A DNA stretch of 64,000 bases from assembly GCA_009823395.1 (NCBI GenBank), contig CM020508.1, forward strand, positions 6,670,015-6,734,014. Reading direction: 5' to 3'. The notes under the pieces are model-generated. The model saw only the letters and a program-made list of their open reading frames with translations. It had not been told where the DNA came from and did not search any database. Positions within the stretch are counted from its first letter, which is position 1. The number at the start of each line of letters is the position of its first letter. The stretch comes from Thamnaconus septentrionalis. Taxonomy: Eukaryota; Chordata; Actinopteri; Tetraodontiformes; Monacanthidae. The translations under genes and the position numbers were made by a program. Positions 25,781 through 38,202 of the stretch are shown here, in pieces.

Positions 25781-27342
25781 GTGCCTTCCCGTGACTTGGA
25801 CTGGCGAGGAGATTTGTGCGTCGCTACTACAGGCGTCCATTGTGCCAGAACTCCTTTGTCGGTTTTGTGTGGATCAAAGGGAGGCAAAAAACATCCGCGA
25901 AGCAGTGACTAATAAGCAGGTTAGAAATCAATTTCACTGAACTGCCCCTCTGATCCAGGGCTGCTGCTCACATTTGAGCGTGTTCCCCTGCCATTATTTG
26001 TCAACGGCCCCTTGGTGTTTCCTCTGCGGAGCTATTAGCTCCTAATTTCACGCCGCTCGTCGTCGTGTGTGACGGTTGAGTGTTTTGAACCGAGTAGCTC
26101 CTGGCGACAGGAGTCTTTCTGATGGCGGCGGATTATTAACGGCAGCGGCTGCGCCGAGCAGCCACCTTCAATCGCACAGCAGGTGAATCCTGCCTCCGTC
26201 CTGAAAAGAGGATGGCATTTTAAAATTAAAATAAAAAAGGAAATATTAAAGGAACTAAAAAACAGGAATTGATCAGCCCCGTTTCAAATTCTTCACCATT
26301 GATGCCTTTCTTGTGCAATGCTAAAGAAGAGATTAGCCGCCACGTGGGCACTCGCACGCTAACGCAAATGCATAGCGTCGCGGTGATGACAAACAAGGAC
26401 GCAGCAGCGTCGTTAGAATATCAGTGAGAGAGCGAGAGAGAGTCGTGTCGCGCCAACGAAACCTCCTTCAGCCGCGGCGCTGTATAATTACTCGCGCTGG
26501 AACACAAGAGGCGACGCGGGGTTTTATGAGGGGATCAAAGGCGGGTTTTTGAAGACAATGAAAGTGGAAGGAGCTCAAGGAGCGGAGGCGAGGACAGCAG
26601 AGGACGGAAGGGGGGAAAAGTTGAAGACAGATGGCGGAGGGGAAGGAGTGGTGAGTGGGTGAGGAGGGAGGGGAAGAGAAGTGAAGCCAGTCGGAGACGA
26701 TTTAGGAGACGGGGTTTTTGTTAAAGTAGCCACACACCGCTGCCTTCATCAGGCTCAGCTGAAGCCAGACAGAGCCGCTACCTGAAACCACCTGCTGCCC
26801 GGACAAGCTCATTGCCGCCGGCAGCAAAGAGCAAAGAGCCAATCAGGAAGCAGCTTCTAATATCCGGTCCGCGTTTGAAGGAAATGTACACAGTGATTTA
26901 TCTGAAGTTTCTTCTTTCTTCTTCTTCTATCCATCCACTGCTGCTGATGTTTGTGTTTGAACAGTGTTTTGAACAGGTTGGTGTTATAACCAAGTCATGT
27001 TGAAGGGCTGCAGCTTGGACAGGCAGTGCAGTGCAGCACCAGCCTTGAAAGTCAAGTTTACTTCAGCGCAATAAAAAAAGTAATCTAAAAAAATAAACTC
27101 TAGTTGGAATAATTGCACAATTAGGGACACGCTGCACCAGTTAAGCTAACCCTCAGTAGCTTGATCAATGTGTTCAATCACTCCCCAGATGTGTCAACGC
27201 GTCTATTCAGCTTCAACAATCACAAATAAAACACTGTATTACTCAATTCTCAGAGTGAAAAGGTTATTGTACTGCACTGTGTATCATACCTGATATATTA
27301 TGTCTGTTTAATTTGTGCTACTATTTAATGCTGTGAGAATAG

Positions 27343-27402
27343 CACACACACACACACACACACACGTGCGCGCGCACGCACGCACGCACGCACGCACGCA
27401 CA
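27343..27402. repeat. (CA)n/(GCAC)n microsatellite
   Basis: A CA run followed by CGCG and GCAC units. Confidence 0.95.
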
Positions 27403-28739
27403 CCTTTACCACAGGCTCAACCCTTTCCCTTTTCCAACTCTTTGACTTTCTTTCCTCTGCCACTCTCTCAGAGAAGCTGCAGGTGTCGACCCTCAGCTGC
27501 AGCTCCAACACTTAACGACTCTATCGGAGCAATTAGCTGCTCCGATCGTTGACGCCGAACACCTACACCTCCAGGGGTGAGGCTCGGGAACTTGCAGATT
27601 CTGCACATAAATTCAACATTGCGTTGCAGATTAAGGAGGAAAAAAACTAGATGCATTTGTCTACGTTGCTGCCAAATGGATATTTAAAAAAAAAAAAAAA
27701 GTTAAAGCGCTCCTTTGCTTTCCTCCACTGGTCTCCACTCTGACCCCTCCGAGAGCTACTTCCTCTTTATCTCTGGCACACCTGCAGCAGTTTGCCAGTT
27801 TGCTGCTCTGGATAATTACACATCTCATCACAACCGCACACAGCCAAAGGCCCCTTAGTGGTCCTCCTGCACTGCACCGCTGGGGTGGGAGCTGGGCTGG
27901 TGCGAGATACTGACGGAGGAGGCGTTCGGCAAATTAAAAAAAAAAAAATAATTACATGCAAAATAACCCACTTTTACACATAACAAGTATCAATGTGCAA
28001 ACAAAAGTGGGATATTTGTGGCTTCCCTCTCAGGTGACACATCATCGGCCGTTGGCTGCCCTGTCGACGCAGTCAACTGTTCAAGCCTCCCTGGGAGGCG
28101 GAGCTAAAGTCCCAGGGACGTATTTATGATTTTAAATAGAGTCCAGCCTTTCCTCACGCTTTATCAGCTCTCGAGGAAGAAGCAGGAGCCGTCTAATTCC
28201 TACATCTCACAGCAGCAACTTCTGGAAAAAAGGCCAATTATCTTCATCAATTACCTCCTTTTTTATTTTTCTCTTCCTCTCTATTTGTGCTCCCACTGTG
28301 GGGGAATGGACAGGTGGATGAGAGAGAACTTTAGAGGGGCAGTTACTGTCACAGCTGGGCCTATTGTCAAGACCGAGCCTGGGGGTTGTTACTTTTCATT
28401 TAGCGCCGCAGACTCAGCGCTGGATGCCTCCCAGGTGGTCACCCAAAGAGAAAGTGCCGCAACACAGTATAAACACAGCGCAGGAGTCGTTTTCTTCTAC
28501 TATATTTTAGTTCCACCAGTGAATATTTAGGTGCTTCAGCACCTGTAAGTGCGGCGATATGCTAAACAGAGCTTTCACTTGATACGCACGTCAGAGTTTT
28601 GTACGAGATTGATGTGGAACTTTCCCTCGTCTCTCCTCCGTCTGTTTCACCTCAGTGGCAGAGCAGCGCCATGACTCCAGCCATCGCGCTGCTGAAAAAA
28701 GCTTTCACGCCTAATTTCACTCCTCCCACTCCTCAGATA

Positions 28740-29060
28740 ATGCGGCCGCCTCGTCATTTACCTGCAGCCTTTCAATAATTCCAATGCGCGGCGAGTCTAA
28801 ACAGCGCTAATCCCTCTGCACAACAACAGCGGCGTGCGGAGGACGCTAAGCTGCTGTTGGCTAGGCCGTCGTCCTCCCTCCTCTCTATTTGGGTGTGTTT
28901 CGGCGACAGATCTGGCGGTTATTACGGTATTATATCTACATTCAAGGAGCTCAGCGCAAACATAACAAGCGTCTTTCGCTTTTTGTACGCAGCCAACCCG
29001 GCAGTTTTACATCTTCCTGCCTTCATTGAGCGCCAACTGTCTTCTGGATAAAAGCAGTTT
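28740..29060. promoter_or_regulatory. Candidate conserved noncoding stretch
   Basis: About 300 bases of complex, non-repetitive DNA with TCAATAATTCCAATG, GTTATTACGGTATTATATC and GCGCTAATCC. Open frames here are short and unrecognisable. Enhancer status is inferred from composition only. Confidence 0.2.
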
Positions 29061-29480
29061 GCAGACACGTCAGCGGCGTCAACCTTCTTTCCCCCCGCCA
29101 CCCCTCATCATCAAACTCTCAGCGTCACACCAGTGAAGCAACTTCAAAAACATGTTCCCTTTAAGCTCGCAAGGGAAGACACGTAATGTGTGGGGTTTTT
29201 TTTCTGACAGCTTCGACGGCCACAGGAAAGAAAAAACGGCCTCATGTGAGGAGAAGTCGGGGCACAGCTGCAAAGAAGGTTTACCTCTGTGGAGCGGAGA
29301 CGGTGCGGGAAAAAAAGGCTGTGAAAGGTGGTGCAAAGTGTTTTGGTGCCGTGTGTTGCGCAGCAGAATAACAAGGGAAGCGGCAAAGACAATTGAGGTA
29401 TGGGCCACAATGTGTTTTAGATTTCTGGTAGGAGGAGAGCGAGGCGGCTGCAAAAGCACCTTTTCTACAACTGTAAGAAA

Positions 29481-29849
29481 CGACACGGCGACGCAGTGGT
29501 TAGCGCTGGCGCCAAACAGCAAGAAGGTTGTGGGTTTGAGTCCAGGCCTGGGACCTTCCTGTGTGGAGTTTGGATGTTCTCCCTGTGTCTGCGTGGGTTC
29601 TGTCTGGGTTCTCTGGCTTCCTCCTACAGTCCAAAAACATGCATGTGAGATGAACTGGAATTCCTGTTGTCTTTAGTAGTGTATTTGAGTGCGAATGGTT
29701 GTTTGTCTCTACGTGGCATTGCAATGATTTGGCGACTTGTCCATGGTGTCACCCTGCATTCGCCCTAGGACCGCTTGGAGAGGCTCCAGCAGACCTCCAT
29801 GACCCTGAGCTCAGAAGAAGCGGGTATCGAAATTGCATGGATGGATGGA
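29481..29849 (+). mobile_element. tRNA-derived SINE, copy 2, with target duplication
   Basis: The head contains the box-A-like TGGTTAGCGCTGG and box-B-like GGTTTGAGTCC. The shared family body follows, then an (ATGG)n tail. The nine bases TGTAAGAAA occur immediately before (29472-29480) and after (29850-29858), as expected for LINE-mediated insertion. The polymerase III boxes are recognisable, though box B departs from GGTTCGAATCC. Confidence 0.88.
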
Positions 29850-31626
29850 TGTAAGAAAAAAAGTCACATTTTTGGCCACTCTCCTTAATGTAATGTTCTG
29901 TCCTTTTGTTGGGAGACTTTAAAAAAGGAGAATGTTTCATGGAAGCACAACAGGAGCAGCTCCTCAGACAGGTAAGTACACGAAGGCCATAATGAGTCAT
30001 TAGGAGACCTGGCTGCACCAGTAAATAGGCTCGACAGAGGCAAAAAGGTATTCAATTAGACTGCACTTACAGAAAAACATTAGAGCTCGGCTGCGGCGAC
30101 GAGTCACAACACAAGCGCCAGTCAAAGATGGGAAGCAGCCCCGTCAGAGCGTTGTTAATAAAGCCTGTCCAGGTCCTCTTCAGCGCACGAGGAGCCGCCA
30201 GAAACACTAATTCAACTCATCAAACCTTGTTTACCGAGAGAGAGGAAAAACAAACACCTGGCGTCAATTTTTAGCACGCGAGAGGCTGAGTCGAGTGGCG
30301 GCGACGGGAGGGTGGTGGGGTAAGGGTAGCGGGAGGGGGGCGGGTGGCAGCTTCGTTAAGTGACTGATCAGCCGGAAGGTTTAATTGAAAGGAAGTGAGG
30401 AGGGGAGGAAATATGGAGCCGCGGATAAGTGGATTAGTGCGAGGGGGTTGAAGCGGCGCGGGGGGACATTAAAGAGTATAAGACATTTGTTTACCGAGGA
30501 GAAAGTGCTGACTGAAGTTGGCACAATGGAGAGATCGGCTGCGTTGCTCTAAAATAACAAGGAAAAAAAGGGCGGGGGGAGGGCGAGGATACTTTGGGAC
30601 GTGTGCAGGATTTACACAGGTTGTAAAGATTCTTTCAGTTTCTTTTGTATTAACGCACGTTTTCCTCCACCTCCAGGATATTTGAAAGGAGGCTCGTGAA
30701 AGTAAAACAAATCCTCCGCAGTGCAACGCAGGAAAACTTTTCAAAAGCGCAAAGGAGGAGAGTGTGTGAGGGGCGGCATGAACAACGGTTCCGAATATTA
30801 CGGCTGGTCGATCCATCCAATTATCCAGAAGAGGCCTGAGACAAAACTGGGCTCAGAGGACGCACAAAAGCCTGGGACTACAGAGCAACTCAGATATGCG
30901 GTCACAATGCAGACTCAGACAAGAGGAGAATAAAAAGTTTGCAAATCCTTTAATTCGCTCCAAGGTCGGCTCACAGGAAATCCACAGACGGCTCAATTGG
31001 AGGAGTGAGAAAAAACAGGTGAGAAAATAAAGAACTGGTCAGAAATTCATCAAATTCCCAGGACTCGGAGGGTGAGAGGACGAAGAGGACAAGTTGGCGA
31101 CTGAGGAGAGAAACACTGGGGTTTATGAAAGGAGCCGACGGCAGGGAGAACACTGGGGTGGAGACCAGGAATGGTGGAAGGGGTCCAATCAAACCTAACT
31201 GACGAACAAACAACCCAGGTTTTACATTTTTGCTCAGCTGAAACTTGAGTAACGGGTGAATTTGCACCATCTCATCAGCAAATTATATAATTTGACAGCA
31301 ACCGAGCATTAAAAAGTAAATGACTTTGGTTGTCATCTCGCTAATTTTCAGTTAGTTCAGTTCGTTCATTGTGCATTTGACGAAAGGAAAAACAATAATT
31401 AGACTTAATGACACAGCCAGGGTTCTGTTGCAAAATAGTGGGAATCATCCTGAGAAAGTTCAGAGCTGCTGCCCGGCTCTGAGTCACGTCAGCAGAAGTC
31501 GCCTCCACCGGGGAGACGTCACCTTTTGTGACCTTCCGAAAGGCAGAGCTCTGCCAAGAAAAGCAAACACCTCATTTATCGGGGTGGCCAACGCAAAGAG
31601 CAGAATCCCCCCAGGAGTCCCGCTCT

Positions 31627-32045
31627 GGAGCTCTGTCGCTGTGTAGCTCTGTAGCTGCGTAGCCCTGTAGCTGTGTAGTTACGTAGATGTGTAGTTCTGT
31701 AGCTCTGTAACTCTGTAGCAGTGTAGCTTTGTAGCAGTGTAGCTGCATAGCTCTGTGGCTGTGTAGCTGTGTAGTTCTGTAGCTGTGTAGCAGTGTAGCT
31801 GTGCAGCTTTGTAGCTGTGTAGTTGCGTAGCTCTGTAGCTGCGTAGCCCTGTAGCTGCGTAGCTGTGTAGTTCTGTAGCTCTGTAGCTCTCTAGCTGTAT
31901 AGCTCTGTAGCTGTGTAGCTGCGTAGCTCTGTAGCGGTATAGCTCTCTGTAGCTCTGTAGCTGCGTAGCTCTGTAGCTGTATAGCTCTGTAGCTCTGTAG
32001 CTCTGTAGCTGCGTAGCTCTGTAGCTCTGTAGCTGCGTAGCTGGC
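31627..32045. repeat. Degenerate 8-bp minisatellite (TAGCTCTG-like)
   Basis: About 52 tandem copies of an 8-base unit such as TAGCTCTG, TAGCTGTG or TAGCTGCG over roughly 420 bp, with a few phase breaks. On the minus strand the unit lacks stops in two frames, giving long artefactual frames of LQSYRATE-like octapeptides. There is no sign that these are translated. Confidence 0.95.
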
Positions 32046-32199
32046 TGGCGTCGGGGACGAGGTGGCGCGGCAGGAATAAACAAGGCACATGGGCCACAGA
32101 CGGAACCGCTGGTGAGGGCAGAGGGGAAAATAAGCACGGCACCCAGAACAAAGTGGAGCAAAGGAACATCACTTATCGTAGCCGCATCTATCAACGACA

Positions 32200-32440
32200 C
32201 TTACAGTCAAATCGGGATCTGGAGAATTCATTTACAATGCTAATTTCTGTCGGCCCCTAAAAAGGTGCGATTAATCTTGAGCAGCTCCTTTTCGCCGGCA
32301 GCTGAGAGGGAGAAACCGCTGCCAATTAAAGCTATTTGTCGGAAAGGCGGCGAGAAGCGACAAAAAGCTGTGATTGCCAAGCCGAGTGGCGGCGGCGAGA
32401 GACGTCTCGGGGACTCTGATGAGGATTAAATGGCACAATC
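32200..32440. promoter_or_regulatory. Candidate conserved noncoding stretch
   Basis: Unique DNA directly after the minisatellite, with ATGCTAATTTC, GCGATTAATCTTG and CCAATTAAAGC. No coding frame was recognised. Inference only. Confidence 0.22.
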
Positions 32441-33842
32441 AAGACGCATGATTGCAGTATTGGCCCCTTGAACGTGCGCAAAGTTCAGTGTTGACCTTGA
32501 TGCATCGCCTTCATAGACGCCGAGGAGGGAGGAGAGCCGGTGCCCGATTAGGATTTAATGATGTTTTGCCGCCCGCCGGCTGCACCCGGTCACATTATTG
32601 GGCGCACAACTCAGCGAGGGGGGAAAAAAAAGAAAACATTGAGCGACGACTCAATCCAGCTCCGTCCTCTGCTGCCTTCGACGCGACTCACAGAGCTTTA
32701 AGTTCTAGAGTGAAGGCGGGCGGTCTGAAAGGCAAAGTTCCCTTAAAGTCGTGTTCATGCACCACAAGGGATTTTTTTAAAACTTTAAACTCAGCGCTCA
32801 GCAACTGCGACTTTTTGATTCTCCGAAATCCCGAAGCAATGAGCGAATCAAACGCAGCTAAACGTCTCAGCGCTAAATCACGGCTGACTCATGTATTCTG
32901 CAGTGAACCAACTAGCTCCTCTCGACCCTTCGGTTGCCTCCAAAATATGAGCAAAATAAAGAAATAACATATATCCCGTACAAACTCGCAGGCTGCCCGC
33001 TGAGGTCGGTGCAAAACATCGACCCCACGGCCTCAGACAGCGCCGACCCTCTCGGAGGCAAAAAAAAACCTCGGGAGGCGGCTAATGGCCGGACGAGCTC
33101 CCTTCCACCGCCGGTTTGGCTGGCGGCGGGGAGACGGGCGGTCTGGGAGCAGGAGGGGATAACCTCAACTTTTGACAGTCTCCCCCTGATCCTCCGCCCT
33201 TCTGTCAAAACAATGAAGGTCACGCTGAGACGAGGCCCAATTAGGAGTCGGCATCTGAAGTCCCGAGGTGTCTCCAGCGCTGCAGGCTTCTAAAAGCTTT
33301 GTGCTGCGGTGTGTGCATGTGTGTCCGTGTGTGTGCGTGTGTGTGTGGGTGTGTGTAATGTGCTTGTAGCATGACCAAAAAGAGAAAAAAAATCACAGGC
33401 AAGAGGGTAGTCGAGCATTTACACATCTCCCAGCCTCGGGAAGACAAACAGACAGAGGGAAGGACGCACTTTTTTGCTGACAAGTGCATCAGAAAGCAAA
33501 GCCCCGATTTGGCCGCCGCTCTCCACTGACCTGATTGGCTGCTAATGTGACAGCCGGGCTGAGGAAGCGCTGAAGTGGACTGTTCAGGGGCTGCGCACAC
33601 AGAAGTTTGCACGCCAGCTGGATTACTAGCGTTTAAACTGCAGCATTCAACAGACAGATTGGTCAATTCCATGCCAGAATTTCCTTGGATTCCATAGCCA
33701 ACGATCAACTTTTTCCACTTACAGCTAAAGAGGTGGGAGGTACAAGCGCAGGTAGCAACCATGAGAGGATTTGTTGAAAAACTGCAGAAAAAAGGTCAAG
33801 AAGAAGAAGAAGGAAATTTTTTTTGGATTTTTATAACAGAAG

Positions 33843-33868
33843 AAGAAGAAGAAGAAGAAGAAGAAGAA
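33843..33868. repeat. (GAA)n tract
   Basis: A GAA run immediately left of the hAT element; a shorter one lies at 33798-33812. Confidence 0.9.
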
Positions 33869-33879
33869 ACCACAGTGGC

Positions 33880-34431
33880 AAGTGTTGGCGAGTAATCTAT
33901 TACTAAGTAATCCACTACTGTAATTAAACTACTTTTTTTTTTTTAGTAACGGAGTAATGTAACGGGATTACTGTGGCAAAAATGGTAATTATATCATAAT
34001 TACTTTATCAAGTAACGATTCCATTACTTTTCTGAAATATTTTGCAAGTTAAAAATGTCTTATTATCCACAAAATGTCTAAAATTTAGAAAAACAACTGA
34101 AAACAATGATGTCACAGATTGATGATGCAGCCGTGCAAGCAACGTCATTGATATGCGACAACGCATAACATCGATTGCGTTTGATAGCTGGAAATACAAA
34201 CATTATTTTAAGTTCATCTCGTCTAAATGAAAGAATATTGTGGTTTGCTGTACGTTATGTGCAGGAAACAAGACGTTCTCAACTTCATCTTTTTTTAACT
34301 AAAGTAATTATTAGTAAATAGTAATTTATTACTTATGAAACAAAATAGTTAAAGAATTAATTACATTACTTTTTAAAGGAGTAATCAGTCATCAGTAGTT
34401 GGACTACTTTTATGGAATACCAACAACACTG
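33880..34431. mobile_element. Complete hAT-type MITE with 8-bp target duplication
   Basis: A 552-bp AT-rich element full of GTAAT/ATTAC words. The termini AAGTGTTGGCG (left) and CAGTGTTGTTGG (right, reversed) are imperfect inverted repeats. The eight bases ACAGTGGC flank it on both sides (33872-33879 and 34432-34439), the duplication size typical of hAT insertions. There is no transposase frame, so it is nonautonomous. Confidence 0.85.
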
Positions 34432-35837
34432 ACAGTGGCTGCAGCTGAAGAGAGTGTTGATGCTGCTGCACGTGCAGTTTCATCATTACTGTGCCTCAGT
34501 TTTGCATTGATAGTGGCACTAATGACTTTTCTTGGTGGTCAGTCTTGTTTCCTGAAATCTGATTGGTCAACTCACAGCTAAAAAAAACTGGTTTCATCTT
34601 CTCTTTCCAAAGGCTTTCTACAGGCTCTTCACCAGATGGATGCATGAGATAAATCTAAGGCCTGTTTGCCGAGGCAGTTCAGCACTAACACACACACACA
34701 CGAGCAGAGCGCAGCCACACTCTCCGCCCACACAGTGACAGACAGTGGTCAGTGATCAGCTGCTAAGCCAGTGGGCGAGTCCTGGGAGCGATCCATCACA
34801 GCAGTACCAAATCAATCCAAGTGGTCGCGAGGAGGAGAACCTCTTTATCGCGCGCACTCAGAGGCTCACGTGGACGTCCCGGGCAGCCGAGGCGGGCACC
34901 GGAGCTACGGCGGCGGCTGAGAACTGCTCTGAGATCAGCTGCCAAACTTATCAAAGGAGCTGCTGGGGAGGGAAGAGCGCAGGGCCGCCTCGCTCCTCGT
35001 CGAGGGTAATTATCAGGACAGATAGAGCCTTTAATCACAGCTAAAGGGGGGGAAGCCTGAAGAAAGAGGACAGAGGAAGGACACTGGGGGGGGACCTCCA
35101 GTTGATTTCCTGGTGGTTTAACTTTCCGATGCTGGCAGGCAAGGACGCAGCTGCCCGGGTTTGTTTGCACAACTATTCTCTCCCGACTGCTGATGATTGA
35201 CTTGCAAAATTAAAAAATATATTTAAGAAAAAAAAATTCATTTTGGTGCGTTTAGCACTGTGTGTTTTTTCTCCTCCTCTCTATTAATTTTGGCAGCCTA
35301 GAAGTTAATTACAAAAACAGAGCTGCTAACCACCCCAACAGTTTATTTGAATTTGTCAGAGCAGAGCAGAGCAGCGACCCCACCAACCTCGGAGGGGATT
35401 TTATTTTTTTTTTGGCAGCGCCTGTGTGCAAAAGCCGCAAAGTAGTAATTGTTTAATGGCCTTGTTCATTAAGTCCACGACCACAAAACACAACCTCTGT
35501 ATGCAGCGGGGATATTGGCTGACCGCGTGACTGACTGCTTTTCTCCTGATTTACGGCGAGGCAACAACACAATTGTCTTCTTTTTTTCTTTATTTCTGTG
35601 CTTGGCCGCAGTGCTGACAAATAGGCAGCGAGGGCAATCTTAATGGAAATGGCACAATAAAAAAAAAAAAAATACAATCTTTTTGCAAACAATGTAACTC
35701 GGAGAAAAAGAATGCTCTTCATTCCTCAAGATAATAAAAAAAAATTGATTAATAAAATAAAGTTGGTTGGCCCCCCCAAACAGCAATTCATTCACTTAAA
35801 CACAATTCTACCGGAAGGTTTCAAGTCTTTTCTTGCT

Positions 35838-35861
35838 AACACACACACACACACACACACC
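35838..35861. repeat. (AC)n microsatellite
   Basis: A short perfect CA run. Confidence 0.93.
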
Positions 35862-36140
35862 CTGCCAGGACCTCACATCTAGCAGTGACTCTGATGCATT
35901 TAGGGGTTGAAAGCAGCTTTCTTCACGTGAAAACTACTTTGATGAAGTGTTTTGCGATCAAATTATGGAATTAACAAGCGGCTCACTGAGCAAGACACCT
36001 GAGTGGCCACTCCAGATTCCCATTTTACAATAATTTAATGCCGTGTCTCCAGTTTTTAATGCGAAACCCCAGAGAGAGTGAAATGTAAATGCGGCATCGC
36101 AGCCAGATCTGAAGAGTGGAAAATCATCTCACCATTTCAC

Positions 36141-36141
<1 letters not shown>

Positions 36142-36208
<67 letters not shown>
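36142..36208. repeat. (GATA)n microsatellite
   Basis: About 16 perfect GATA units. Confidence 0.97.
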
Positions 36209-37855
36209 CACTCCAATCCTAGGGGTGTAAATGAATTCCTACTTACATTTACACACCATTGGTTTGTGTTGGGTTGTGATGAATTATCTTCACAACCAGT
36301 GGGCGGATTTCCATAAAGATTAGCCCTGATATTAATGTTCCCCGGGAGGATTTTCACGCTAATGGCTTTGATGGTGTCTGGGGTTCACTTATTTATTTAT
36401 TTCTTCCATCACCCTTTTGCAGGTTGCTTCGCAGCGCACTCTGATTGGCCTCTGCCATACACTTGCCAAGCTAATGGTGAGGCTCCGTGCGCCTCGACTG
36501 TTTGCCTGGCGGAGCCATTTACCTGAAAAGGCACATTACTGTCGTGCTGTGTTCACGCTGACACACACCTCGTTCCTCGCGTCGAATATGTTCCTGTCTG
36601 CCAAATTCCAGTCATTAGTCTCCCGCCCCCTACACCCACCCCCGACTGCAAGGCATAAGCAGATTTGGGAATGGCTTTACCTGTAAACTGGTCTCGCCCT
36701 GTTGCAGCGCTTTGTCAGCTCGACACCTCCGTCATGCTTATATGTCCATGTCAGTGACTATTAAGTCTATTTGCCCTAGTGTGTGTCTATCAAAGCGCTG
36801 CTTTATTGGAATGCACAAGCTGTAATGAGTTTAAAAGGGGGGGGGGTTAAACATGGGGCGCAAACATTAAAAACACAGCATTGCCACAACAAGAAAAGAG
36901 AGTAACCTTCCGGATATTATTTGATTCGCAGAGCTGTGCCTACAGCAAGACAGGCAGAAGGATTAGAGGACTTTTTTTTCCCTGTTTGGTATCTGGAGTA
37001 TTGGGGGGGGGAGCTGAACTGATTTTTCTTTCAGGAAAAAAACACAGCACCAACCAACCCTTTTGAAGCCACAATATTCTACAGTAATTATTCACTAAGG
37101 TATTCCAAGCCAAATGCTCTTTCAGCATTCACCTTTCAGCATTTGTGCGAGAAGAAAAAAAACAACAGAAACACAAAGCAGTAAGGCTGTGACTGCATCT
37201 TAAGTCAACCAGTATTAGCGGCTGCAAAAATATATATATATAAGCAATGCGCTCGGACACAAATCCTCCAGGGGCGTGAATGGCGGGCGGCAGCCAAATA
37301 ATCCCAGCGAAAATTAGCCATCCTGCTTTCACGTCCTCGTACTGCAAATCTCCTGGTTTTAGCAAACCCAGAGCTGGATTTCTGCTCGACGAGGAGAGCT
37401 TAGCGAACCTCGCTCCGGAGCCCCGGCTCCATAAATAGTCGACAGCAGTGTTGAATTCAGGGCGGCAGACCCACTCCAAATCACTCCTCACCGACAATGG
37501 CTGATGGTTCACTTCATCTGTTTACTCATGCCCTGCCTTGTGTTATTAACTTTCGTCTCCTTTTCACTCTCTCCCTCTCTCTGTCTCTCTCAGATCCTGG
37601 GGATTCCTTTCACCAGATAATAAATAAATAAATGAATGGCCACATATGTACACGCACCCTCACAGCAAACTGCCTCGCTCCTCTGGGAACCGTGGCTCAC
37701 CAGAATGAAAGGCTCTGGCCATCTGTGCATCAAGCTCCTCTTCCCTCCACCAGCTCATCAGAGCCCGAATCATAATGAAGTCATCGTTACAAACCTCAGC
37801 CACGCATGTTTTGGTCAATACAACTGTGAAGATGTGACCTGTTGAGGCTTTCCTG

Positions 37856-38139
37856 AAAGGTACAGTGTGTAAAATTTAGCCATCTGGCGGCCAGATTTTA
37901 GGTTGCAGCGCTCGTCCACTCACCCTCCCTCTCCCAAACTTGCCAGTGAACTACGGTGGCCTGCACACACAGACCTGGATACCTCGTCCACGTTCTTCTT
38001 TGGTTATGTGAGTAGGAAAACCAAAATAATTTCACTGTACTGTGAGTATTCACTTTTATTAATATATTTACTGGCAGTACATTAGGCTTTTAGCAATATA
38101 AAAATCATAAATCAGGCCACATTATACACACTGCTCTTT
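37856..38139. mobile_element. Short DNA transposon remnant with inverted termini
   Basis: The left terminus AGGTACAGTGTGTAAAAT and the reversed right terminus AAGAGCAGTGTGTATAAT share CAGTGTGTA-AAT. The bases outside read TGAA on the left and TTAA on the right, compatible with a mutated TTAA target duplication. The left terminus resembles, from memory, a repeat common in spiny-rayed fish. There is no open frame. Confidence 0.55.
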
Positions 38140-38183
38140 TAAAAGGGAAAAACGTAATCCATCGGCTGTGTGAGGCAGGAAAC

Positions 38184-38202
38184 GGAGCTGTCCGGTGCTG
38201 AA
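38184..38202 (-). promoter_or_regulatory. RE1/NRSE-like motif with no spacer
   Basis: On the minus strand TTCAGCACC runs directly into GGACAGCTCC. These match the left (9/9) and right (9/10) halves of the REST binding site, but the usual two-base spacer is missing. It lies about 3.7 kb inside the proposed neurocan intron 1. Binding is uncertain. Confidence 0.3.

Noticed and set aside
28536..28556. RE1 left half TTCAGCACC
   Set aside because: No right half-site follows at canonical or expanded spacing.
29152..29676. 174-residue plus-strand frame
   Set aside because: It runs into the SINE from 29481 onward. The C-terminal part is repeat translation.
31572..32200. Long minus-strand frames of 172-173 residues
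   Set aside because: They translate the 8-bp minisatellite (LQSYRATE-like octapeptides). The period explains the lack of stops, and no domain or codon constraint is seen.
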